Notes: a model not told the origin generated them from the letters alone. A stretch of 64,000 nucleotides of DNA from Desulfosporosinus acididurans (GCF_001029285.1 NZ_LDZY01000008.1:170484-234483), one strand, 5' to 3'. Positions 34,129-43,109 are shown, numbered from the stretch's first letter. Made by a program: numbers and translations.

Positions 34129-36534
34129 TTGAAAATTGTAAAAGTATCTGTACGAGAATTAGTTGAATTTGTGCTCAAGAAGGGAGACTTGAAGCCTGCC
34201 GCGATTGGGGCTGCTCGAACTCAAGATGGCATAAAAGCACATCAGTTAGTTCAAAGGCAAAGCGGTACGGATTACCTGCCAGAAGTGACGCTATCCTATC
34301 TTTATGTTCCCAAGGAGAAGCAGATCATTAGAGGAGTCGAAGAGGATATCTGCCTGGAAGTGAAAGGGAGAGCGGATGGGATCCTGAAAAGGGAATCTGG
34401 AGCCTGTGTAGACGAAATAAAAACGACGGCTATGGATTTAACCTTAATTGATGAATCAATAAGTGACATGCATTGGGCTCAAGCGCAGTGTTATGCCTTT
34501 ATGTATGCTGCGCAGGAAGGCTTAGAAACGATTGATGTTCAGCTAACTTATTATCAGCTTGACACTGCTGAAATAAGAAAATTTAACAGATCATTTGCTT
34601 TTGAACAATTATCAGAGTTCTTTATTAATTTAGGAGAGAAATATCTGCTTTGGGCTTGCAGGCTCCAAGATTGGTATAACCAACGCGATTCAAGTATTCA
34701 GGAACTGCAATTTCCTTTTTCTGCCTATCGAAAGGGACAGAGGGAGTTGGCTGTAGGCGTTTATCAGACGATCAAATCCGGCCAGACACTTTTTGCCCAA
34801 GCTCCTACCGGCATCGGCAAAACTATGGGTACTTTATTCCCTGCCATCAAAGCGATGGGGGAAGGTTTAACGGTTCAAATTTTTTATCTGACTGCCAAAA
34901 CAATTACTCGAACTGTGGCGGAAAAGGCTCTGACGGATTTACAGGTTCGAGGATTAAAAATCAAACGGCTTACACTCACTGCTAAGAAGAAGGTATGTTT
35001 CCAGCCAGAATCTTCGTGTCTGCCGGAGGAATGCCCTTTTGCCAAAGGCTACTACGACCGCCTTCGTGGGGCGGCGGAAGATATTTTTGCTGAAGAATCC
35101 TGGACTCGCCAAGTGCTTGAAGATTATGCCCGAAAGCATTCCATCTGTCCATTCGAATTTTCTTTGGAAATGGCCACTTGGGCTGATGTGGTTATAGGAG
35201 ACTATAATTATGTGTTCGATCCTCGAGTTTATTTGAAACGATTTTTTCTTGACGGAGGGGATTATACTTTTTTAGTCGATGAGGCCCATAATTTAGTGGA
35301 GCGTGCTCGGGAGATGTTCTCGGCAGAGATAAGAAAGGAAAATTGGCTCGAGCTTAAACGACTTACCAAAGTGGATGATCCGAAACTGTCTAAAAGTTTA
35401 GCACGAGTTAACATGGCTATAATTAAAGAAAAAAAAGCTTGCTTGGCTGATAATTCGAAAGGAGAGAGCGTTGAAAAGGAGCTGCCTAGTGACCTAATTA
35501 AGGTTTTACGGCATTTTGTCAAAGCGGTTGAAACGTTCCTGAAATATAAAGATCAAACATATGATTGGCAGGAACAGCTTTTGGACCTTTATTTTCAGGC
35601 CCTGACCTTCCTTAGAACTGCAGAAAGTTTTGACTCTCATTACGTCACCTGTCTGCAATCTCAGGCAGACTTAAGGATTAAGCTGTTCTGCCTCGACCCC
35701 TCTGTTCGCTTGAGAGAAGCCTTAGAAAGAGGGAGGGCCTCAATTTTATTTTCAGCCACTCTGAGCCCTATGGATTATTTTATGAATGTTTTGGGAGGTG
35801 AGGAGACCTCGTTCAAATTGAGATTATCCTCACCCTTTCCTGCTGAGAATTTGCACGTAGTGATTCACAAAAGTATCTCTACCAAGTATAGGCAGCGAGC
35901 TTCTAGTTATGAGCAAATTGCTGAAACCATCGCCGCTGTTACCGTGCCTAAAGAGGGCAACTATCTTGTTTTCTTTCCTTCTTATGAATATTTGCAAGAG
36001 GTCTGTTTCAGATTTCAAGCGCAAAATCCTTTAGTTAAGGTAATTCAGCAAAGGTTAGGTATGCAGGAGGAGGAACGGGAGGAGTTTTTGGCAAGTTTTA
36101 GTGAACATCCCCATGAAACACTGATAGGCTTTGCCTTGATGGGCGGAATCTTTGGCGAAGGCATAGATTTAATGGGTGACCGTCTTTCCGGGGCCATAGT
36201 AGTGGGAGTTGGCCTGCCCCAGGTAGGATTTGAACGAGAGATAATTCGTGACTATTATGAAAAAGTAAGTCATGAAGGCTTTGAATTTTCCTATATATAT
36301 CCCGGGATCAACAAAGTGCTGCAGGCAGTCGGCCGAGTAATCCGCACGGAAAAGGATAGAGGCATCGTCGTATTGATTGATGAACGTTTCGCTCAGCCGA
36401 AGTACAAAAGATTGCTCCCATCCGCATGGAGGAATATTCGATACGTGACCGATATTCGGGCTGTTCAGCAATCAATCGAGAACTTTTGGTCTCCAATGGT
36501 TCCCGAAAATAACAATGAGAATAGCTATAATTGA
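34129..36534 (+). CDS. PD-(D/E)XK nuclease-XPD/DinG-like Fe-S helicase fusion
   Basis: 801 residues. The N-terminal ~180 residues hold a Cas4/RecB-type nuclease core (GRADGILK, VDEIKTT, QAQCYAFMYA) without the Cas4 cysteines. The helicase part has Walker A APTGIGKT, DEAH box VDEAHNLVE, and motif VI AVGRVIRTEKDRG. Between motifs I and II four cysteines (KVCFQPESSC, EECPF, SICPF) are placed as in XPD/DinG Fe-S helicases. The start is TTG after GGAAGGATTA. It should unwind and cut DNA with 5'-3' polarity, probably in repair. No CRISPR or defence genes are adjacent. Confidence 0.85.
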   Translation: MKIVKVSVRELVEFVLKKGDLKPAAIGAARTQDGIKAHQLVQRQSGTDYLPEVTLSYLYVPKEKQIIRGVEEDICLEVKGRADGILKRESGACVDEIKTTAMDLTLIDESISDMHWAQAQCYAFMYAAQEGLETIDVQLTYYQLDTAEIRKFNRSFAFEQLSEFFINLGEKYLLWACRLQDWYNQRDSSIQELQFPFSAYRKGQRELAVGVYQTIKSGQTLFAQAPTGIGKTMGTLFPAIKAMGEGLTVQIFYLTAKTITRTVAEKALTDLQVRGLKIKRLTLTAKKKVCFQPESSCLPEECPFAKGYYDRLRGAAEDIFAEESWTRQVLEDYARKHSICPFEFSLEMATWADVVIGDYNYVFDPRVYLKRFFLDGGDYTFLVDEAHNLVERAREMFSAEIRKENWLELKRLTKVDDPKLSKSLARVNMAIIKEKKACLADNSKGESVEKELPSDLIKVLRHFVKAVETFLKYKDQTYDWQEQLLDLYFQALTFLRTAESFDSHYVTCLQSQADLRIKLFCLDPSVRLREALERGRASILFSATLSPMDYFMNVLGGEETSFKLRLSSPFPAENLHVVIHKSISTKYRQRASSYEQIAETIAAVTVPKEGNYLVFFPSYEYLQEVCFRFQAQNPLVKVIQQRLGMQEEEREEFLASFSEHPHETLIGFALMGGIFGEGIDLMGDRLSGAIVVGVGLPQVGFEREIIRDYYEKVSHEGFEFSYIYPGINKVLQAVGRVIRTEKDRGIVVLIDERFAQPKYKRLLPSAWRNIRYVTDIRAVQQSIENFWSPMVPENNNENSYN

Positions 36535-36650
36535 TATCATTGTTAGGATTGAAATACGATTAGAATTAAAGGCCTAACAATAATTATTAAAGAACGCCGA
36601 TTAAAGGATGTATCATAATTAAGATCATAGTAAGAAAATGAGGGTTGAAT

Positions 36651-37076
36651 ATGTTAGAATATATATTTCCTATAGTTCTTATTGTCCTATCAAATGTCGT
36701 TTATAATTTAGCTCAAAAAACTACTCCACAGAATGTCAACCCCTTTTCAGCGCTGCTGATCACCTATACAACTGCTGCTGTCTTTACGGCCGCAGCAGGC
36801 TTCGTCTATAGATCCGATAAGGGATTTATAGAGTCGTTTTCAAAATTAAATTGGACGAGTTTTGTCTTAGGAATTGCGATTGTTGGGCTAGAGGTAGGGT
36901 ATTTAATTGCTTATCGTGTTGGTTGGAATATTGGGGTTGGTTCATTAGTTGCCAACATTATTCTGGCCGTTATTCTTATCCCTATTGGTATACTATTTTT
37001 TAATGAAGGGTTTTCATTGTATAAACTTTTGGGAGCTGTTTTGTGCATCTCCGGATTAATCCTGATTAACGTCTAA
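36651..37076 (+). CDS. Small EamA/DMT-type membrane protein
   Basis: 141 residues with four to five transmembrane helices. The C-terminal VANIILAVILIPIGILFFNE ... GAVLCISGLILINV is the typical end of an EamA unit, so this is a half-size drug/metabolite-transporter-like protein that would need to dimerise. ATG at 36651 follows GAGGGTTGAAT. It lies 11 bases before mutY. Substrate unknown. Confidence 0.72.
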   Translation: MLEYIFPIVLIVLSNVVYNLAQKTTPQNVNPFSALLITYTTAAVFTAAAGFVYRSDKGFIESFSKLNWTSFVLGIAIVGLEVGYLIAYRVGWNIGVGSLVANIILAVILIPIGILFFNEGFSLYKLLGAVLCISGLILINV

Positions 37077-37087
37077 GGACATTTGAA

Positions 37088-38314
37088 ATGGAAGCAGAAA
37101 GAACTATGATGCAAGATAATTTAACAGATTTTAGTATAGCCGAGTATTTATTACCTTGGTTTCATTCAGCAAAAAGGGATTTGCCTTGGCGTAAGACAAA
37201 AGATCCTTATATGATCTGGGTGTCTGAAGTGATGCTGCAGCAAACGCAGGTAAAAACAGTAATTCCTTATTTCGAACGATTTCTTCATCGCTTTCCAAAT
37301 TTAAAAAAACTGGGTGAGGCCAGCTTTGAAGAGGTACTGACGGAATGGAGAGGATTGGGCTATTATTCAAGAGCTAAACGGATGTGGGAGGGAGCTCAAT
37401 ATCTTCTCACTCAAAGAGAGGGCGCAATGCCCGACAATTATGAACAGCTTTTGAAAGTGCCTGGTATTGGAAAGTATACTGCCGGAGCCGTAGCCAGTAT
37501 TGCCTTTGGTGAGAAGGTTTCAGCTATTGATGGTAATGTTTTGCGAGTAATGTCTCGGTTATTGGCTTGGCCGGAGCCCGTAGAATCCGTCAAAAGTTAT
37601 CGCAGATTTGATCAGTCTATTACTCTTTGGCAATCAACATCTGATCCGGGGGATTTTAATCAAGCTTTGATGGAACTTGGGGCTATGGTATGTACCTCCA
37701 AAAAGCCAAGCTGCGTTGAATGTCCCTTGTTTAAACTATGCCTTGGAAGAAAAGAGGGAAATGTTCTTCTTTACCCTGTAAAAAGGCCTAAACCTCAGCG
37801 TCAAGAGATGACACGTTTAACGTTTGTAATGAGGAGAGGGAATGAGGTATACCTGCAAAAACGTCCGTCCGATGGTTTGCTGGCGAGTCTCTGGGAACTT
37901 CCCGGTGTGGAAATTTTGCAGGAAAACCGCCGTAAAGATTTTCTGCTGTCCTTTTCTCAAAATGAATTGTTTCATCTTTATTATGAAGCGGTAAACGATC
38001 GCTCCTTTGATAAAGATGTTACCAAAGGGTTGTCCCAAGCTGCCACTCTTCAGGGCCCTCTATGGTATAATTTCAGTCATCGGCGGTGGAAAATTTTTTG
38101 GATCGTATTGGATATCAACGAAACTCTCGAGACTCAGCAATTACCTTTGCCAGTGTCGGTACATGAGCAACCCGAGACTGAACACAAACAACACCTGCTT
38201 GGTGAAAACAGGTGTTGGGTTTCACTTAATAAGATAAGTGCTCTTCCTCTTCCAGTGGCGTTTCGAGGAATCTTTCGCGAACTCTTAAAACATAATAATC
38301 ATACTAATGTTTAA
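37088..38314 (+). CDS. mutY: A/G-specific adenine glycosylase MutY
   Basis: 408 residues. The catalytic Glu (SEVMLQQTQV), helix-hairpin-helix VPGIGKYTAGAVASIAFG, catalytic Asp (AIDGNVLRVMSR) and the [4Fe-4S] set C-x6-C-x2-C-x5-C (CTSKKPSCVECPLFKLC) are intact. A C-terminal NUDIX-like 8-oxoG recognition domain follows (about 245-360), extended by a ~40-residue tail. It removes adenine paired with 8-oxoguanine. The stop is close to the convergent 65-residue gene. Confidence 0.93.
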   Translation: MEAERTMMQDNLTDFSIAEYLLPWFHSAKRDLPWRKTKDPYMIWVSEVMLQQTQVKTVIPYFERFLHRFPNLKKLGEASFEEVLTEWRGLGYYSRAKRMWEGAQYLLTQREGAMPDNYEQLLKVPGIGKYTAGAVASIAFGEKVSAIDGNVLRVMSRLLAWPEPVESVKSYRRFDQSITLWQSTSDPGDFNQALMELGAMVCTSKKPSCVECPLFKLCLGRKEGNVLLYPVKRPKPQRQEMTRLTFVMRRGNEVYLQKRPSDGLLASLWELPGVEILQENRRKDFLLSFSQNELFHLYYEAVNDRSFDKDVTKGLSQAATLQGPLWYNFSHRRWKIFWIVLDINETLETQQLPLPVSVHEQPETEHKQHLLGENRCWVSLNKISALPLPVAFRGIFRELLKHNNHTNV

Positions 38315-38318
38315 TGAT

Positions 38319-38516
38319 TTAAATCATTGATGCTGAACAATTGTCGTCGTTGTGGGAATCTTGGGACAGGGAAGAAAGAGAGCTGTTCCCTAATTGTGCT
38401 CGTTCAAGCCATTTTTTAGAAACCTTGCATTTAACGATATTTCCTTTTTCATCAGGTCCTTGGAGAGTAATCTTCTCCCCAAAAAGTGAATCCAATAACC
38501 CTATTGAAAAGCGCAT
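38319..38516 (-). CDS. Hypothetical small protein, 65 aa
   Basis: Starts at ATG after AAAGGAG with eight bases spacing. The first half resembles a small beta-barrel (LLDSLFGEKITLQGPDEKG, then VKCKVSKKWLERA); the second half is Ser/Asp/Asn-rich and probably disordered. No family recognised. It is divergent from the T-box leader of the DAHP synthase gene and convergent with mutY. Confidence 0.5.
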   Translation of the reverse strand: MRFSIGLLDSLFGEKITLQGPDEKGNIVKCKVSKKWLERAQLGNSSLSSLSQDSHNDDNCSASMI

Positions 38517-38652
38517 ATTCAAAACTCCTTTCCACGGTACATTGTAACTTTACAATACGAACCTTAAAATATCCTTAAGATTTCTTTATTTTTTCCTTTA
38601 TAGGATCATGCTATACAAAGGTCAATAATGAATAATTTTCTGATATACACAG

Positions 38653-38680
38653 TTGACAAATAGCATACTTCTGTTATAAT
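38653..38680 (+). promoter_or_regulatory. Promoter of the aroF T-box leader
   Basis: TTGACA and TATAAT with a 16-base spacer, about 50 bases before stem I of the T-box. Confidence 0.75.
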
Positions 38681-38734
38681 ACTATTAATTAAATCCTTAA
38701 AAGCTTCGACGGAGAAAAGTAGGTTATATATTAC

Positions 38735-38970
38735 CGTTCAGGGAGGAAGAGTCATGACTGCAAGCTCTTCTATGTGTGGTAATAACTGAAGTTCCCTCCT
38801 GAGCTTCCGGCTGAACAAAAAAAGTAGGCTAGGACGGTTCTTCTCCGTTAACTGGAAGGAGGTATCGGATATCATTCCCGTACCTTGTCGAGCGGCTTTA
38901 TAGCCAAAAGTTGGGTGGTAACACGAGATAACGTTTCTCGTCCCGTCAGGGATGAGAAACTTTTTATTTT
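38735..38970 (+). promoter_or_regulatory. T-box riboswitch, probably Phe-specific (UUC)
   Basis: A short stem I is closed by GTTCAG (38735) and CTGAAC (38816), with GGGAGG/CCTCCT above; the specifier position holds TTC (38792-38794), a Phe codon. The AAAGTAGGCT-stem II/III region follows, then the T-box TTGGGTGGTAACACG (from 38911) and a terminator GTTTCTCGTCCC / GGGATGAGAAAC with a T-run (38933-38970). The specifier was found by aligning by eye with the leuA T-box in this window. Uncharged tRNA would prevent termination and switch on the aromatic gene. Confidence 0.82.
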
Positions 38971-39110
38971 GCTGAACCTCCAGAACTCAACAAAGACGAG
39001 TTTGACGACAGTACCTTTTTGAGCGGACCATTTTGGTCAAATTGGGTGGTAACGCGGAAGTCCACGGCTTTCGTCCCTGGTGGGATGAACCGTGGACTTT
39101 TTTATTTAAA
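38971..39110 (+). promoter_or_regulatory. Second T-box antiterminator/terminator module without clear stem I
   Basis: Directly after the first terminator comes GGACC/GGTC (stem III-like), a second T-box AATTGGGTGGTAACGCGG (39041-39058) and a second terminator, AAGTCCACGG / CCGTGGACTT plus T-run (39058-39105). The 60 bases before it contain only a small AACTC/GAGTT hairpin and are too short for a normal stem I with specifier loop. The ribosome site of the downstream gene follows the second T-run. Confidence 0.75.
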
Positions 39111-39128
39111 CTACAAGGAGGAATTACC

Positions 39129-40265
39129 ATGAAAGACTTAAAATTAGCCGGTGATAAGTCCAAGAAAAGTGTTATTAAGGTTGGTGACGTTTGTCTAGGC
39201 GGTAAAGAAATTGTTCTCATAGGAGGTCCTTGTGCTGTAGAATCGAGTATCCAAATGCAGAAAGCTGCTGCCGCAGTCAGACGTTCGGGAGGGAAAATTT
39301 TGCGTGGCGGTGTATTCAAACCGCGCACATCTCCCTATAGTTTTCAGGGGCTGGGGCTTGAAGGAGTCAACTATTTGGTACAGGCCGCAAGAGAGGAAGG
39401 CCTTTTATGTGTTACCGAAGTTATTGATCTCAGAAGTTTGGAAATGGTCGTCGATAAAGTTGATTTGCTGCAAATTGGCGCTCGTAACATGCAGAATTTC
39501 GAACTTCTAAAATTAGCAGGCAAAGTAAATAAGCCGATTATTCTTAAACGCGGATTGTCTGCGACTATAGAAGAGTGGCTGTTGGCTGCCGAATATATCA
39601 TGGCGGCGGGGAATTCTCAAGTCATCTTATGTGAGCGCGGAATCCGAACGTTTGAACCCAGCACAAGAAATACGTTGGATTTAAGCGCTGTCGGGGTTGC
39701 CAAAGAACTGTCCCATCTCCCTGTAATCGTCGATCCCAGCCATGCAGCAGGAAGACGCGATTTAATCGCCTCCTTGTCCAAAGCGGCTGTGGCAAGCGGT
39801 GCCGATGGTTTGCTTATTGAAATGCATCCTAATCCTGAGGAGGCCATGAGTGATGGGCCTCAGTCTCTTACCCCGGAACAATTTATGACCTTAGCACAAG
39901 ACTTGGAGCTCGTTGCACAATCTGTAGGAAGAAATTTTGTTAGTAGAGAAATGAGGGAAAATTTGGAAGCCTTGCGCTTTGAAATTGATCTCATCGATTA
40001 TACTATTGTAGAGCGGCTTTCTAAACGCATGCAGATCGTCAGCAAGATTGGTGAGCAAAAACGACTGGATAAAGTTAAGGATGTTGGCCGAGAAAGAGAT
40101 ATCCTCCAACGTTTAGTTCCTCTGGCAGAAGAATTGCAGCTTTCTCCCGAATTTGTAAAAAGGATATATTCCTATGTATTTGAGTTTTCGGTGCAATCCC
40201 AAATCAAAAGCAAACTTACTGGGGATGATCAACTGGAATCCCTCTGTCCGATGGGAGGCAAGTAA
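39129..40265 (+). CDS. aroF: DAHP synthase-chorismate mutase fusion
   Basis: 378 residues. Residues ~1-270 are a type I-beta (KDO8P-synthase-like) DAHP synthase: GGPCAVES, RGGVFKPRTSPYSFQG, QIGARNMQNF, LKRGLSAT and VDPSHAAGRRD. Residues ~285-375 are an AroQ chorismate mutase domain (LEALRFEIDLIDYTIVERLS, KIGEQKR). The mutase is C-terminal, opposite to the N-terminal order of Bacillus AroA; such fusions usually mean prephenate or chorismate feedback on the first step of aromatic synthesis. ATG follows AAGGAGG. Upstream in-frame codons belong to the terminator and are not coding. Confidence 0.93.
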   Translation: MKDLKLAGDKSKKSVIKVGDVCLGGKEIVLIGGPCAVESSIQMQKAAAAVRRSGGKILRGGVFKPRTSPYSFQGLGLEGVNYLVQAAREEGLLCVTEVIDLRSLEMVVDKVDLLQIGARNMQNFELLKLAGKVNKPIILKRGLSATIEEWLLAAEYIMAAGNSQVILCERGIRTFEPSTRNTLDLSAVGVAKELSHLPVIVDPSHAAGRRDLIASLSKAAVASGADGLLIEMHPNPEEAMSDGPQSLTPEQFMTLAQDLELVAQSVGRNFVSREMRENLEALRFEIDLIDYTIVERLSKRMQIVSKIGEQKRLDKVKDVGRERDILQRLVPLAEELQLSPEFVKRIYSYVFEFSVQSQIKSKLTGDDQLESLCPMGGK

Positions 40266-40274
40266 AGCTTATGG

Positions 40275-40307
40275 AGATCTTCTCTCTGCTAAGGTGAGAA
40301 GATCTCT
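40275..40307 (+). terminator. Terminator of aroF
   Basis: GAGATCTTCTC / GAGAAGATCTC perfect 11-bp stem followed by TTTTTCC, ten bases after the aroF stop. Confidence 0.88.
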
Positions 40308-40405
40308 TTTTCCTTTTAAACATTGATTTTCTTGCCTTAATAAGGGTATTCTTAATTATAAGGTTAGTTTTTAAAATCTTTGAAAATAAGAAAGGGGTAA
40401 AAAAG

Positions 40406-40933
40406 ATGTTAGATCTATTATATAAGCGGCGCAGTATTAGAAAATATACCGAAACAAAAATAAATCCGGAAACCGTTAAAATCTTGTTACAAGCTGCTTT
40501 ACTCAGCCCATCATCCCGGGGCTTCAAACCCTGTCAATTCTTAGTGGTCGACGACCCGAAGTTATTGTCCCAATTAGCATCAGCCAAGAAAGGGGCTGGG
40601 CATTTAAAGGGTGCGGCTTTAGCCGTGGTGATACTGGCTGATCCTGAACGAAGCGATGTCTGGGTTGAAGACGCTGCTATAGCTGCCACTATTCTCCATT
40701 TAATGGCAGAATCTTTAGGCTTGGGATCATGTTGGATTCAACTTAGGAAACGACAACACACGGACACTGAGGCGGCAGAAGACTATGTACGTGGGATATT
40801 GGCAATTCCCGAAAAGTTAAAGGTGCCCATAATTATGGCCCTTGGATACCCTGCAGAGTCAAAATCTCCCTATACGGAGAAAAATATTAACTATGAAAAT
40901 GTATATTCAAATACCTATGGAGTCCATTTATAG
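40406..40933 (+). CDS. Nitroreductase family protein
   Basis: 175 residues. YKRRSIRKYTETKI, LSPSSRGFKPCQFLVV and ESLGLGSCWIQLR are the FMN-binding features of the small nitroreductase (NfnB-like) family, which reduces nitro compounds, quinones or flavins using NAD(P)H. The length is at the short end of the family. AAAGGGG precedes the ATG. It is followed by the HIT gene 61 bases downstream. Confidence 0.87.
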   Translation: MLDLLYKRRSIRKYTETKINPETVKILLQAALLSPSSRGFKPCQFLVVDDPKLLSQLASAKKGAGHLKGAALAVVILADPERSDVWVEDAAIAATILHLMAESLGLGSCWIQLRKRQHTDTEAAEDYVRGILAIPEKLKVPIIMALGYPAESKSPYTEKNINYENVYSNTYGVHL

Positions 40934-40994
40934 ACATCAATTCGATGAAAGAATGAAGACAGAAAATAGAATTGAAAGATAAGGGGGGAGAGTT

Positions 40995-41336
40995 ATGGTG
41001 GATTGTGTATTCTGTGGATTGCCTCCGGAAGCCACAATTATGGAAAACAATTACTTTAGAGTTATTTACGACAGAAATCCGGTTAGTAAAGGCCATGCTT
41101 TAATTATTTCCAAGCGTCATATGAGGAACATTTTTGAAGCCAGTGCTGAGGAAATGGCAGCAATGGGGAAACTGTTAAAACAGGTGAAGGAGAAACTGGA
41201 TGAGGAGTATCAGCCTGATGGTTATAATGTAATGGCAAATATTGAAGCTGTCGCCGGTCAGTCTGTCTTTCACATGCATCTTCATGTTATTCCTCGCTAT
41301 CTGGGGGACAATGATGTTCTAAAACGTATTCAGTAA
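40995..41336 (+). CDS. HIT family nucleotide hydrolase
   Basis: 113 residues with the histidine triad HMHLHVIPR, SKGHALIISKRH and an N-terminal CVFCG that usually joins a zinc site in the Hint/Fhit branch. Hydrolyses adenosine-5'-phosphoramidates or dinucleoside polyphosphates. AAGGGGGGAG precedes the ATG. A terminator follows. Confidence 0.9.
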   Translation: MVDCVFCGLPPEATIMENNYFRVIYDRNPVSKGHALIISKRHMRNIFEASAEEMAAMGKLLKQVKEKLDEEYQPDGYNVMANIEAVAGQSVFHMHLHVIPRYLGDNDVLKRIQ

Positions 41337-41372
41337 TAAACTTATAGCCGATCTAATATACCAATAGATTCA

Positions 41373-41410
41373 AAAAGCAAACATTGCCATGCTAGTAAGA
41401 GTTTGCTTTT
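41373..41410. terminator. Terminator after the HIT gene
   Basis: AAAAGCAAAC and GTTTGCTTTT with an 18-base loop and further T's; A- and T-rich arms could serve both the HIT gene and the convergent unknown genes. Confidence 0.75.
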
Positions 41411-41434
41411 TTATCATCCCCCGGAGCCAAATCT

Positions 41435-41746
41435 CTATGAGCAGAACAAGGGTTTTCTTGATTTTCTTACTAAAGAATAACCCTGTCGTCTCTGGGGGTA
41501 GAAGCTAATGGCTTTTTTAGCCTTGTCATTGAATTTAAGGTTAGTAATTAGGTACTCTTGATCCTTTCGATTTAACGGACGCAGTCTAAATGGATCCTTT
41601 CTACTGAATAATTCCTCAAGTACCGTCTCCTGAAATACTTCAAGATCGCGGCGATAAACAAAATAGCGTAGGCCGAGGGAAAATTGTATAAACAAAATTT
41701 TAGGATCTTGATTATGGATACCTATAAGTTTAATGGTTGGTTTCAT
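41435..41746 (-). CDS. Hypothetical protein, 103 aa
   Basis: Not recognised. The sequence is basic and has the look of a compact alpha/beta domain (IKLIGIHNQDPKILFIQ, then GLRYFVYRRDLEVFQETVL). ATG at 41746 follows AAGGATT and overlaps the upstream 82-residue gene by 17 bases, so the two are translated together. No domain, signal or membrane segment is seen. Confidence 0.5.
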   Translation of the reverse strand: MKPTIKLIGIHNQDPKILFIQFSLGLRYFVYRRDLEVFQETVLEELFSRKDPFRLRPLNRKDQEYLITNLKFNDKAKKAISFYPQRRQGYSLVRKSRKPLFCS

Positions 41747-41978
41747 CTCTGTTAATCCTTGCCCAGCCAACAAACATCTCGCGTATTTCCTTAACTCTTT
41801 TGGCAAAACACTTGGGACAAATTAAATACTCTGCAATTTGGTTTTGATTTAAAGCAGGGTCGGGATTGCGGAAGAAGTGATCCTGTTCATAGACTTTTGT
41901 GGTAAAAAAATTATTAGAACCTAATTGGGAAACGATGAGTAATGCTTCGGTGTCTAATAACATGTTAGTAATTGCCAC
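41730..41978 (-). CDS. Hypothetical protein with one CPKC motif, 82 aa
   Basis: Begins at GTG. A hydrophilic protein with one CPKC pair (LICPKCFAKRV) that could be half of a zinc ribbon. Overlaps the following 103-residue gene. The 310 bases upstream (41,979-42,288) contain no gene; they include AT-rich DNA with a TATAAT-like box before the His-rich gene. Confidence 0.45.
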   Translation of the reverse strand: MAITNMLLDTEALLIVSQLGSNNFFTTKVYEQDHFFRNPDPALNQNQIAEYLICPKCFAKRVKEIREMFVGWARINRDETNH

Positions 41979-42288
41979 TGTTAAAAACGCCTCGATCCTT
42001 TCATTTAGTCTTAAAAATAGTTATCTTATAGTTAGTAGTTCCCAAAAGTTTCTTTTGCATTCTTATAAATCGGTACCAAACCAAACAGTATGGACAGGAT
42101 TGTTTAGTGAATATAGTTGGTTTTGCTGAAATGAAATTACTGATTATACTTTCTTATTTGCTTTAGATGTATATTTTTTACCAGAAAATTTCAGGGATTT
42201 TTATAGAATTTTTATAATTGCTTAAAAGGGAGTTTAAAGCCTTCATTTATAATGACCACTGTAGTTAAGAAACAAGGAGGTCATTTTG

Positions 42289-42984
42289 ATGAGCGGATTT
42301 AAACTTTTGTATGATGTAATTAATACCATGAAAGATAAGGAGGTTATAAACGGGACGTTAAAAGTAGAAGGGACAAAAGATCAAACCAAAATAGTTGATT
42401 TTAAGAACGAGTTTGAAAAAAATTTATCCAGCGGAGAGACAAAAGTAAAAATTAACTCTGAACTAGACTATAATGGCAAGAAGTTCAAACATGAAAGCCA
42501 AACGGAGTTCACGATTCCGGGGTGTCATGGGTATATGCGGCATGGTTTTATGAAACACCATCATCACTATTTTCATAATCAAGGCGGATGTGGTATTGAA
42601 GATCAGGAGGGCCACAGAAGGATAGGAATTCGAGGAAAGTTAACTAGGTTAGCCAATATCCTCAATGTTATTAATCAAATTAAGGTGGAAGAGAACGAGA
42701 ATCAATCTGTAAAGCTTTCTCTAAGTTTAAAAGAGCTTCCTGAAGAAATGAAAAAGGTTTTTCAAGAAAGAATAAGTCAACACAGGCTTCCTGAGCACCA
42801 TCAGCATCATGCTTTAATGAACGAGTTTTTTGCTCTTCAAGACTCTGACGTTCAATGTAACCTTTGGATTAATAATTCAAAAGAAATAGAACGAATTTTG
42901 TTAACCATTAAGGGTAAGCAGCAAATTCAAGAAACGGATGAGATGCATAATCTTCAGCTTACGGTAGAATTGCTGCTGTTTTAA
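42289..42984 (+). CDS. His-rich hypothetical protein
   Basis: 231 residues, no signal peptide or membrane segment. A His-rich stretch lies at 80-97 (CHGYMRHGFMKHHHHYFHNQ), and a second at about 165-178 (HRLPEHHQHH), with C79 and C101 flanking the first. Much of the rest forms beta-strand-like segments. Such density suggests metal (Ni, Zn, Cu or Co) binding. ATG follows AAGGAGG. It lies directly upstream of a two-component system whose kinase is also His-rich, so the three genes may form a metal or envelope response unit. Family not recognised. Confidence 0.6.
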   Translation: MSGFKLLYDVINTMKDKEVINGTLKVEGTKDQTKIVDFKNEFEKNLSSGETKVKINSELDYNGKKFKHESQTEFTIPGCHGYMRHGFMKHHHHYFHNQGGCGIEDQEGHRRIGIRGKLTRLANILNVINQIKVEENENQSVKLSLSLKELPEEMKKVFQERISQHRLPEHHQHHALMNEFFALQDSDVQCNLWINNSKEIERILLTIKGKQQIQETDEMHNLQLTVELLLF

Positions 42985-43109
42985 TACTCCAATCAAGCCG
43001 CAAAAATTCAGGGCACAGAACAATTGAATTGTTTTGGGCCCTGATTCTCAGTATAATGGACACGAATCTGCGGTATTCAGTTACAAAATGGAAGAAAACG
43101 GTGATTAAA

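Noticed and set aside
34129..36534. Treating the nuclease-helicase as part of a CRISPR or phage-defence island
   Set aside because: No array, cas gene or other defence gene is adjacent; neighbours are mutY and metabolic genes.
38190..38216. Hairpin AACACCTG/CAGGTGTT
   Set aside because: It lies within the coding C-terminal tail of mutY, is not followed by a T-run, and is within chance.
39033..39128. In-frame upstream extension of aroF
   Set aside because: These codons lie in the second T-box and its terminator; AAGGAGG just before ATG 39129 marks the true start.
41378..41391. A TGGCA...TTGC pair on the minus strand near the HIT terminator
   Set aside because: GG and GC are only eight bases apart, and the sequence is part of the terminator stem.
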